Assembly: GCA_048498515.1 (NCBI GenBank)
Contig: JBEHXV010000025.1
Span: forward strand, 3,677 to 67,676
DNA: 64,000 nt
DNA from: UBA4416 sp048498515
GTDB taxonomy: Bacteria; Bacteroidota; Bacteroidia; B-17B0; Aurantibacillaceae
Direction: 5' to 3'
Shown: positions 16,018-23,476 of the stretch, piece after piece
Layout of the letters: each line of letters starts with the position of its first letter
How positions within the stretch are numbered: the stretch's first letter is position 1
Position numbers and translations under genes: made by a program
The notes under the pieces: generated by a model
The model's database searches: none
What the model saw: the letters and a program-made list of their open reading frames with translations, nothing else
What the model was told of the DNA's origin: nothing

Positions 16018-17289
16018 ATGCAGGTATTTAAATTTGGCGGCGCATCGGTAAAAGATGCAGATGGTGTAAAGAATGTAGCGGAAGTTTTAAAACAATTCCC
16101 TGGTGAAAAAACAACGGTGGTTATTTCGGCAATGGGAAAAACAACCAATGCCCTTGAGCGCCTGGCAAAAGCTTTTTTTTATAAAACGGAGGATGCTGAA
16201 CCGGTGCTGGAAGAAATAAAAGCATATCACTTTGACATCTGTCACCATTTATTTCCGTCGCCCTCGCACATTATTTATACCGACCTTGAAAATACGTTTG
16301 TTGAGCTGCACTGGGCCATTGAGGATGAACCAACGCATGGTTTTGATTTTGAGTACGACCAGATCGTGAGTATTGGCGAGGTGCTTTCCACTAAAATTGT
16401 TTCGGCTTATTTAAATGAAATTGGCTTAAAAAACAAATGGGTAGATGTCAGGGGTCTTGTACAAACCGATAACAGCTACCGTGAAGGGAAGGTTGATTTT
16501 GAACTGACACACAAATTGATTGAACGCGACCTGCAGCCGGTATTTAATATCTTTGACCTTGTCATCACTCAGGGCTTTATTGGAGGCACTTCCGAAAACT
16601 TTACCACAACCCTTGGGCGCGAAGGGTCTGATTATACCGCTTCTATTATTGCCTATTGTTTAAACGCAAAAAATGTTACCATCTGGAAAGATGTACCGGG
16701 CGTCTTGAATGCCGATCCCAAATGGTTTGCTCACACAAAAAAAATTGATGAGCTCTCGTATCACGATGCGATTGAGCTTACTTATTATGGGGCTACGGTC
16801 ATTCACCCAAAAACCATTAAACCGCTTCAAAACAAAAACATACCCCTGTATGTTAAGTCGTTTTTAAAACCCAAGGACGAGGGAACAATTATCAGGGATG
16901 GCGAAAAACGCCTGAATATACCGTCCTATATTTTTAAGGTCGACCAGGTGCTCATCTCCATTCAGCCCAAGGATTTTTCTTTCATAGCAGAAGATAACCT
17001 GAGCGATATTTTTGAGCTATTCTCCAGGCACGGCGTTAAAATTAACCTCATGCAGTTATCCGCCATCAGCTTTTCGGTTTGCTGCGATGATCCTGCTGAC
17101 AAGATAAAGGGCCTGGTATCAGAATTGCAGTCACAATTTAAGGTACTTTACAACTCGGGATTGGAATTAATGACAGTGCGCTACTATACACAGGATACAA
17201 TTGATGCGCTGACTAAAAACAAGGTCATTTTGCTGGAACAACGCAGCAGGTTCACCGTACAAATGGTCATGAAAAACGAAACGGATTGA
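16018..17289 (+). CDS. Aspartate kinase
   Basis: Phosphorylates aspartate, the first step to lysine, threonine, methionine and diaminopimelate. 423 aa, monofunctional. The amino-acid-kinase start VFKFGGASVKD is clear, as are the TTLGREGSDYTA substrate/nucleotide motif and the GVLNADPKW segment. The C-terminal roughly 120 residues resemble ACT regulatory domains (LISIQPKDFSFIAEDNLSDIFELF), so feedback inhibition is likely. A TTG at 16012 extends the frame two codons, but the ATG at 16018 gives the standard N-terminus. It is divergent from gldM. Confidence 0.94.
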   Translation: MQVFKFGGASVKDADGVKNVAEVLKQFPGEKTTVVISAMGKTTNALERLAKAFFYKTEDAEPVLEEIKAYHFDICHHLFPSPSHIIYTDLENTFVELHWAIEDEPTHGFDFEYDQIVSIGEVLSTKIVSAYLNEIGLKNKWVDVRGLVQTDNSYREGKVDFELTHKLIERDLQPVFNIFDLVITQGFIGGTSENFTTTLGREGSDYTASIIAYCLNAKNVTIWKDVPGVLNADPKWFAHTKKIDELSYHDAIELTYYGATVIHPKTIKPLQNKNIPLYVKSFLKPKDEGTIIRDGEKRLNIPSYIFKVDQVLISIQPKDFSFIAEDNLSDIFELFSRHGVKINLMQLSAISFSVCCDDPADKIKGLVSELQSQFKVLYNSGLELMTVRYYTQDTIDALTKNKVILLEQRSRFTVQMVMKNETD

Positions 17290-17316
17290 GTATATTTATA
17301 AAACGTAATTTTTGCC

Positions 17317-18363
17317 ATGGCTCTTAAAACAGAAAATATAGGCGCGCCTCCCGGAACATTGTATTACAATGGCGAAGAGCGTACGGAGAGGATTAAAATT
17401 ACATTGATAGAATATAACGATACTGAGTTCTATGAAGAAGAGTTTTACGACCTTTCCGATTGTATCTCGCACGTAGAGCCTAATATGGTAAAATGGATCA
17501 ATGTGGAAGGTTTGCACAAACCCGAGTTGATTGAGGCCATTGGTAAGATTTACAACATCCATCCCTTAACCCTGGAAGATATTGTTCACGTTGACCAACG
17601 CCCTAAGTTTGAAGATTACGACCATTATGTGGTAGCCATTATGAAAATGATTAGCTATACCACCGAAGTAAGGTCGGAACAACTGGCCATTGTGCTTTGC
17701 GAAAATACGGTCATTTCTTTCCAGGAACCGCATAGTGGCGACGCCTTTGACATTATACGCACAAGATTGCGCCAGGCAAAAGGCCGCGTAAGAAAACTTG
17801 GCGCCGATTACCTGGCCTATGCTTTAATGGATGCTGTAGTGGATTGCTATTTTACAGCTATAGAAAAAATTGGTGACAAAGTTGAGGAAATAGAAGAAGA
17901 GATCATTAGTCAATCCAATAAAAAATCATTGATGGACCTCTACCATTTAAAACGTGAAATGATCTACCTGCGCAAACAGGTTTGGCCAATGCGCGACATG
18001 GTGAATAACATGATCCGTTCGGAAACCACGCTCATTAACCCGGCCAGCGATGTTTTCCTTCGCGATTTAAGCGACCATGTAACCCGAATTATTGATACCG
18101 TTGAAACCTACCGCGATTTGTTGTCGGGTATTATGGATATTTATTTAAGCACCAATGCCAACCGCATGAATGAAGTGATGAAAGTGTTAACGATCATGTC
18201 GTCCATTTTTATTCCGGTGACGTTTATTGCGGGAGTTTATGGAATGAATTTCGACAATATGCCCGAGCTGCACACCAGGAATGGCTATTTTATTACCTGC
18301 GGAGTGATGGGCGCCATCATCATTGGCCTGGTTATTTATTTCAAACGTCAGAAGTGGATGTAG
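17317..18363 (+). CDS. corA: CorA-family magnesium/cobalt transporter
   Basis: 348-aa pentameric divalent-cation channel. A large N-terminal cytoplasmic funnel domain contains the long helical stretch EKIGDKVEEIEEEI. Two C-terminal membrane helices follow, joined by the selectivity loop Y308-G-M-N311, and the end is Lys/Arg-rich (KRQKW). Length and all landmarks match the family. It starts 27 bp after the aspartate kinase stop on the same strand. Confidence 0.96.
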   Translation: MALKTENIGAPPGTLYYNGEERTERIKITLIEYNDTEFYEEEFYDLSDCISHVEPNMVKWINVEGLHKPELIEAIGKIYNIHPLTLEDIVHVDQRPKFEDYDHYVVAIMKMISYTTEVRSEQLAIVLCENTVISFQEPHSGDAFDIIRTRLRQAKGRVRKLGADYLAYALMDAVVDCYFTAIEKIGDKVEEIEEEIISQSNKKSLMDLYHLKREMIYLRKQVWPMRDMVNNMIRSETTLINPASDVFLRDLSDHVTRIIDTVETYRDLLSGIMDIYLSTNANRMNEVMKVLTIMSSIFIPVTFIAGVYGMNFDNMPELHTRNGYFITCGVMGAIIIGLVIYFKRQKWM

Positions 18364-18394
18364 AATTGCTCTGCATTGTTCTGCATAAACTATC

Positions 18395-19351
18395 CTAGCT
18401 CAAATTATAATACACCCTCAGGCCCACACCGTGCTGCATTTTAAAGGATGGCGCATAACCCAGGCCAATACGGTCGTATGAAGGAGCATATAAAAGCTGA
18501 ATGGTGTATTTTGGGTTAATGGTAAGGTGGAGGCCTATTCCGCCAAAAGCACCAATGCCGGCACCTATAAAATATTTGGCAGCATAGTAATTGTACGGGG
18601 GTTGTTGATAAGCCGTCATTAAATCAATGTAAATATTATTTTGTCCACCATTATTATCGCTGGTTAACAATGCCTGATTTTTTTGAGCTTTGGAAAGAAT
18701 AAAATTCAACCCACCTTCTACCATTAAGTTCAGTTTTTCGTTGTTGCCTATAATACGTTGGTAACCCAGTTGAAACATCAGGCGCTGTTCGGCCCCTACA
18801 ATGGTAAATTGGTTTTGTTTGGCCTGGCTTGTAAACCCATTGCTGGTAGTGGTTGAACTGATGGTGAATTTTCCATTTACCGATATCTTCGTTCCGTTAA
18901 TATTTAAGGTGATGTTCGACTTTTTATTCACCTGGTAACGCATATTTAAACCCACCAGGTAGGTGGTAGTATATTTTAAATTAAAAGGCATGTCCTGCTC
19001 ATTAAAATACCAGTCTTTATGATCTACATTTAATAACTGGGCAATTAGGTCGGTGCCGCCGTTGCCACCACCATACACATTTACAATCTGGTTATACAGT
19101 ACGCTGTTTGCAAAACTATTGCGTTGTCCGTTTTGGTCAAAGCCGTAACCGTCGTATAAATAAGCGGTACTTTTATTGGCCCAGTAAGCACCCACAATTA
19201 AACCCAAATGAAAGGTTTTACGAAGACGGGGTTCTCCTGATGTGCTATCCGCTACATTGTTGTCGTTTTCCTGGGCTTTGGAAATAAAGGTTGAAAAGCA
19301 AAGGCAAGTCAGTAAAACCGTAATAAGCGGTTTGTAAAAGGTACATTTCAT
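18395..19351 (-). CDS. Outer-membrane beta-barrel-like secreted protein
   Basis: 318 aa from the ATG at 19351, with a signal peptide (about residues 1-27, ending FISKAQ). Alternating hydrophobic/polar strands and family-like phrases (FHLGLIVGAYWANKS, YQRIIGNNEKLNLMVEGGLNF, YTIQLLYAPSY) suggest a small porin-like or PorT-like outer-membrane barrel. A TTG at 19357 is not preferred; it overlaps a TATTTTTG sequence. It is 97 bp downstream of the ECF sigma gene on the same strand and may be part of its regulon. Function unknown. Confidence 0.7.
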   Translation of the reverse strand: MKCTFYKPLITVLLTCLCFSTFISKAQENDNNVADSTSGEPRLRKTFHLGLIVGAYWANKSTAYLYDGYGFDQNGQRNSFANSVLYNQIVNVYGGGNGGTDLIAQLLNVDHKDWYFNEQDMPFNLKYTTTYLVGLNMRYQVNKKSNITLNINGTKISVNGKFTISSTTTSNGFTSQAKQNQFTIVGAEQRLMFQLGYQRIIGNNEKLNLMVEGGLNFILSKAQKNQALLTSDNNGGQNNIYIDLMTAYQQPPYNYYAAKYFIGAGIGAFGGIGLHLTINPKYTIQLLYAPSYDRIGLGYAPSFKMQHGVGLRVYYNLS

Positions 19352-19448
19352 ACCCAAAAATAAATTAAATATTTAGTTAAAAGTCATAATAGGTGTTAAT
19401 AATGACCTGCCTTCATCATTAAATGAGAAGTAAAAGAGGAACGATCGA

Positions 19449-19955
19449 TCAATTCATCGTTTTTTCAACAGCTAGCATGAGCTGCTTGCGGGCCAAAAAA
19501 ATCCTGCTTTTTACCGTCCCTAATGGCAATTGCATTTCCTGGGCAATCTCTTCATATTTATAACCGTTGTAATAGCGGGTGAAAGGTATTTTATATTGGT
19601 CGTCCAGTTTTTCAATTTTTTTGAGAAGATCTTTTGAGTTTATCCTCGATTCGGTAATATCCTGGTAATTGTCTTTCCAGGCACGCATCATGGCCATATC
19701 CGCGTTGGTTTGTATAAGCTGTTTTGTTTTTACAGCGCGGCGGTATGAATTAATGAATGTGTTTTTCATGATGGTAAACAACCATGCTTTTAAATTGGTG
19801 CTGTCTTCAAATTTTGTACGGTAGCTAATGGCCTTTACATAGGTATCCTGCAAAAGGTCAAGCGCATCATCGGTATTATGGGTAAGGCTTAAAGCAAAAT
19901 TTTTTAAAGATTGCTTTTCATTAACAAGGCGTATATTAAATTCAACAGCAGTCAT
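19449..19955 (-). CDS. ECF-type RNA polymerase sigma factor
   Basis: 168-aa extracytoplasmic-function sigma-70 factor. Region 2 is visible as HNTDDALDLLQDTYVKA followed by NLKAWLFTIMKNTFINSYRR. Region 4 is EEIAQEMQLPLGTVKSRIFLARKQL, a helix-turn-helix that reads the -33 element. No anti-sigma factor gene is adjacent; the next gene downstream encodes a barrel protein. The 5' region carries a large concentric dyad with a -7-like element inside, suggesting regulated expression. Confidence 0.93.
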   Translation of the reverse strand: MTAVEFNIRLVNEKQSLKNFALSLTHNTDDALDLLQDTYVKAISYRTKFEDSTNLKAWLFTIMKNTFINSYRRAVKTKQLIQTNADMAMMRAWKDNYQDITESRINSKDLLKKIEKLDDQYKIPFTRYYNGYKYEEIAQEMQLPLGTVKSRIFLARKQLMLAVEKTMN

Positions 19956-20282
19956 AATTTTAAACTATTTTGTTTAATTAAATAATGTAAATGTTAAACA
20001 AATATATTAATTTGTTTAAATGTTTTTAAATATAATTAAACAAAAATTATTTAAATTGTTGATTGTCAACAAAATATAAAATAATAGGAGAGCGTTTCAA
20101 ATATACGCAACAGCAACTATTTTGGATTTTAAAACAAAGTTATTTTGTTTGCCAGGCAGACTATTGCTTTAGTATTTGCGTTTATAGCGGGATAAGTGGT
20201 ATTAATAAATTGTGAATAGATAGAATTTGAGACTGCTCTCTCAACCTTAGTAATTAATTAACTTCGGGCAAAAATTAAAACT
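19956..20282. other. Divergent intergenic region between sigma gene and lysS
   Basis: 327 bp, very AT-rich on the sigma side. It contains the concentric dyad at 19970-20043. The lysS-proximal part (20044-20282) shows no gene, no convincing TAnnTTTG element and no strong hairpin. Confidence 0.6.
19970..20043. promoter_or_regulatory. Concentric 74-bp dyad over the sigma-factor promoter
   Basis: Inner arms TTAAACAAAT (19994-20003) and ATTTGTTTAA (20010-20019) are perfect complements. Outer arms TTGTTTAATT (19970-19979) and AATTAAACAA (20034-20043) are also perfect. Both pairs share the centre 20006.5. All four arms carry the same TTGTTTAA/TTAAACAA core. A minus-strand TATATTTG (20006-19999) lies inside, about 43 nt from the sigma ATG. 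This looks like a multi-site operator. Confidence 0.6.
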
Positions 20283-21824
20283 ATGTTTCAGGAACTAAGT
20301 GAACAAGAAGAATTAAGAAGAAACAAATTAGCCGAGCTGAAAAAGTTAGGGATCGATCCGTATCCGGCCGATGAATTTAAAGTAAATGTTACGGCGAAGG
20401 ATATTAAGGAAAATTACGAACGTGATAAGTTAAATTACAAGGATATAAAATTTGCCGGCCGCATTATGAGTGTGCGCGATATGGGAAAAGCGGCCTTTGC
20501 GGTGTTGCAGGACAGTACCGACCGTATGCAGATTTATGTTCGCCGCGATGATATTTGCCCGGATGAAAATGATAAAACCCTGTACGATATTGTCTGGAAA
20601 AAATTAATAGACCTTGGCGATATCATTGGTATTGAAGGGTATGTGTTTACTACCAAAACAGGTGAGATCTCCGTACATGTTACGTCTTTTAAACTATTAA
20701 GCAAATCATTGAAACCATTGCCGGTTGTAAAAACCGATGCGGATGGAAATGCCTTTGATGAAGTAACAGATCCTGAGTTTCGTTACCGCCAGCGTTATGT
20801 GGATCTGATTATCAATCCCGATGTAAAACGCACCTTTGAACAGCGTACCAAGATCATCAATACCATACGCCAGTTTTTAAATGATGGTGGGGCATTGGAA
20901 GTTGACACCCCCGTGTTGCAGTCTATTCCTGGTGGCGCTACGGCCCGCCCGTTCTTAACGCATCACAACGCCTTGAATATTCCTTTGTATTTACGTATTG
21001 CCAACGAGTTGTATTTAAAACGTTTGATCGTTGGTGGTTTCGACTGGGTGTACGAGTTTAGCCGCAATTTCCGTAACGAGGGAATGGACCGTACCCATAA
21101 TCCTGAGTTCACGATCCTGGAATTTTATGTGGCTTACCGTGATTATTTCTGGATGATGAACACCACTGAAAAATTGCTGGAAAAAATTGCGACCGATCTG
21201 CATGGTACAACCGAACTAACGGTAGGCGATAAAACCATTAATTTTGCAGCCCCGTTCAAACGCATCTCTATCTTCGACTCTATTAAAGAAAATACAGGGA
21301 TTGATGTGAGCAAAATGGATGAGGCGCAATTAAGAGACGTTTGCAAACAGCTGCACCTGGAAATTGACAATACCATGGGTAAAGCCAAGCTCATTGATAC
21401 CATCTTTGGCGAAAAATGCGAAGGTACTTACATTCAGCCAACCTTTATTACCGATTACCCGGTAGAGATGAGCCCGCTGACCAAAAAACACCGTTCGCAG
21501 GAAGGCCTGGTAGAGCGTTTTGAATTAATGATCAATGGAAAAGAAATCGCGAATGCCTATTCGGAACTAAACGATCCGCTCGATCAGCGCGAACGTTTTG
21601 AAGAGCAGGTGAAATTAATGGAGCGTGGTGACGATGAAGCCATGTTTATTGATTACGATTTTTTACGGGCGCTTGAATATGGTATGCCTCCTACAGCGGG
21701 TATTGGCATTGGCATTGACAGGCTTTGCATGTTGATGACAAATCAACCTTCCATCCAGGATGTATTATTGTTCCCGCAAATGCGCCCCGAAGTAAAAGCA
21801 GTAGAAACGGAAGAATTAAATTAA
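20283..21824 (+). CDS. lysS: Lysyl-tRNA synthetase, class II
   Basis: 513-aa enzyme that charges tRNA(Lys). The N-terminal OB-fold anticodon-binding domain covers about residues 50-160 (FAGRIMSVRDMGKAAF). The class II catalytic core contains motif 2 FRNEGMDRTHNPEFT and motif 3 GIGIGIDRLCM. Length is standard. A small lipoprotein gene begins five bases after the stop, so they are probably cotranscribed. Confidence 0.98.
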   Translation: MFQELSEQEELRRNKLAELKKLGIDPYPADEFKVNVTAKDIKENYERDKLNYKDIKFAGRIMSVRDMGKAAFAVLQDSTDRMQIYVRRDDICPDENDKTLYDIVWKKLIDLGDIIGIEGYVFTTKTGEISVHVTSFKLLSKSLKPLPVVKTDADGNAFDEVTDPEFRYRQRYVDLIINPDVKRTFEQRTKIINTIRQFLNDGGALEVDTPVLQSIPGGATARPFLTHHNALNIPLYLRIANELYLKRLIVGGFDWVYEFSRNFRNEGMDRTHNPEFTILEFYVAYRDYFWMMNTTEKLLEKIATDLHGTTELTVGDKTINFAAPFKRISIFDSIKENTGIDVSKMDEAQLRDVCKQLHLEIDNTMGKAKLIDTIFGEKCEGTYIQPTFITDYPVEMSPLTKKHRSQEGLVERFELMINGKEIANAYSELNDPLDQRERFEEQVKLMERGDDEAMFIDYDFLRALEYGMPPTAGIGIGIDRLCMLMTNQPSIQDVLLFPQMRPEVKAVETEELN

Positions 21825-21829
21825 GCCAT

Positions 21830-22366
21830 ATGCGCAACATCGTTTATTATATTTTAGCTTTTATAAGCCTTGCGGTTGTGTCTTGTAAAAACACACCCGA
21901 GGTTGTAGAGCAAAAAAAACCAAGGATCTTTCCTGAATATCATCTTGAGCTGGATGAGATCATCCGCTCAAAGGAAGGAGTGATAAGGGGAGTAGACCTT
22001 AACAGCAAGGCCAATTTAATTACGACAACCGAAACCAAACAGCCTTCGGATGTGGATGAGGATTACCTGTATTTTGAATATAAGATTGATAGCGTGACGA
22101 ATTATTCGGTTACCTACAACTTAAACAAAGACAGCCTGGACGAAGTGGAAGTACAGATCAACTGCAGCGACCTTGACTTAAGCTCAAAGCTGTTCAACGA
22201 CCTTAAAACCTATTACGAGAAAAAGCTGCCTAACCCAACCGAGGATAAAGGCTTTGTGGTATACAACTGTTTTGAAGGGCAACGCAAACCGTTTGTGGTT
22301 TCCTTAACCGATAACAGTACGCCAAACATGGGGATCATTAACCTGCTTATTTATAAGGATAAGTAA
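21830..22366 (+). CDS. Small lipoprotein of unknown function
   Basis: 178 aa from the ATG at 21830. The frame is open back into lysS, but only this start yields a signal peptide with lipobox (ISLAVVSC, Cys at about 18). The mature part is acidic and contains no recognised domain. The phrase YEKKLPNPTEDKGFVVYNCFEG and following beta-rich text suggest a small globular periplasmic domain. It is tightly linked to lysS and followed by a CCTGTCAGG palindrome that can act as terminator. Confidence 0.78.
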   Translation: MRNIVYYILAFISLAVVSCKNTPEVVEQKKPRIFPEYHLELDEIIRSKEGVIRGVDLNSKANLITTTETKQPSDVDEDYLYFEYKIDSVTNYSVTYNLNKDSLDEVEVQINCSDLDLSSKLFNDLKTYYEKKLPNPTEDKGFVVYNCFEGQRKPFVVSLTDNSTPNMGIINLLIYKDK

Positions 22367-22369
22367 TTC

Positions 22370-22410
22370 AACAAGACCTGTCAGGCTTTTAAAACCTGAC
22401 AGGTCTTGTT
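22370..22410. repeat. CCTGTCAGG palindrome, copy A (REP-like, possible terminator)
   Basis: Perfect 16-bp inverted repeat: AACAAGACCTGTCAGG (22370-22385) and CCTGACAGGTCTTGTT (22395-22410), 9-nt loop. The core CCTGTCAGG/CCTGACAGG is shared with the palindromes flanking the RAYT gene at 42.2-42.8 kb and with one after nrdA. It sits between convergent genes. Confidence 0.8.
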
Positions 22411-22414
22411 TACT

Positions 22415-23476
22415 TTAATAATACTGGTAAAGCAGCTTTACAATGCGAATGCTTTTATTATTAGGATCTCTTATCAAATAGGAATTTACTTTTTTATTGG
22501 CATCGGTCACATAGCTGAGCTCCTTTAACAATACATTGTTCTTATATTGTTTTTCTGTCAATAAGCAATCATTCGCATCGTATTCATAAGTTCGTTTTTC
22601 TTCCACATCGGCACCGTTCACATTGGTTTTGTAAGTAGCGCTGGTTAGCTGTGCCTTGTTGTTATAGGTAAAACTACTTTGTTGGGTGATCCAGGTAACA
22701 ATGTACTGCTCGTTAATGCTAACAACCTGTCCGGCATCGTTAAAAGTATAGATGATCTCTTTATACGGGCGGCCTTCATCGTTCTTGCAAATCTTTTTAT
22801 ACTGGTTCTTGCCGGTTGGCTGATACTGAAATGATTCTTCGCTGATGAGAGATTGAGTTCCCAGCTTAAAATTATATTTTTCGGGCGATACATTGGTTTC
22901 CTTAAACCGTTTTTCTTTTTCCAGCTTTCCGTCGGCGGTGTAATCGTAGTAATAACTTTCGTAATACGATCCGTCGTTATAGCGTTTTAATTTAAGGTCG
23001 CGCGCATCGTTGTAAAAATAATTGGTCGACACCGTATCGTACACATACTCATTTTTGGTGTAGGAATAACCGTTACTAACCTTTTTACGATGGCGGTACA
23101 CCGGGCCCGATTGATATTCTTTTTGAATGATCTTATTAATGGTGGTGTAATAAAAACGTGTGAGCTTACCATGGGTGTTAAATTCATAATAATTTAGTAA
23201 GCCTTTATCTTCGGCAACCTGCAGGTCTTTTTTGTCGAGAATGTCAAAGGTAATGGACTTTATTTTCTGGTCCTTAATGTATTGCGTATTGAAAGGAAGC
23301 TGGCTTTCAAAAGCCGATTCGGCCAGAGGAATTAATGTTTGAGAAAGGAGGGATGAGTTATGAGACATGAGGAATAATAAAATTGTGATTATCCATAACT
23401 TGTCAGGCTGAGCGGAGTCGAAGCCTTTTACATATCTGAAAAGATTTATAATTTTATTATGTAGTGCCTTCCTCAA
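22415..23476 (-). CDS. Secreted protein of unknown function, YD/MORN-like repeats
   Basis: Up to 353 aa. The body is a series of tyrosine-rich, RHS/YD- or YwqK-like repeated strands (for example FYYTTINKIIQKEYQSG, YDYTADGKLEKEKRF, YTFNDAGQVVSINEQY). A hydrophobic segment at about residues 27-37 ending SSLLSQ looks like a signal peptide, so the true N-terminus may be downstream of the first ATG at 23476. Residues 18-24 (GFDSAQP) are encoded by a GGCTGAGCGGAGTCGAAGCC-type dispersed repeat, which supports a later start. The 5' end overlaps the upstream gene by 20 bp. Confidence 0.65.
   Translation of the reverse strand: MRKALHNKIINLFRYVKGFDSAQPDKLWIITILLFLMSHNSSLLSQTLIPLAESAFESQLPFNTQYIKDQKIKSITFDILDKKDLQVAEDKGLLNYYEFNTHGKLTRFYYTTINKIIQKEYQSGPVYRHRKKVSNGYSYTKNEYVYDTVSTNYFYNDARDLKLKRYNDGSYYESYYYDYTADGKLEKEKRFKETNVSPEKYNFKLGTQSLISEESFQYQPTGKNQYKKICKNDEGRPYKEIIYTFNDAGQVVSINEQYIVTWITQQSSFTYNNKAQLTSATYKTNVNGADVEEKRTYEYDANDCLLTEKQYKNNVLLKELSYVTDANKKVNSYLIRDPNNKSIRIVKLLYQYY
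23406..23425. repeat. Dispersed GGCT...AGCC repeat unit
   Basis: 20-bp unit with GGCT/AGCC ends and the internal sequence GAGCGGAGTCGA, a repeat type often seen between Bacteroidota genes. Here it lies in the 5' part of the secreted-protein frame. Confidence 0.45.
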
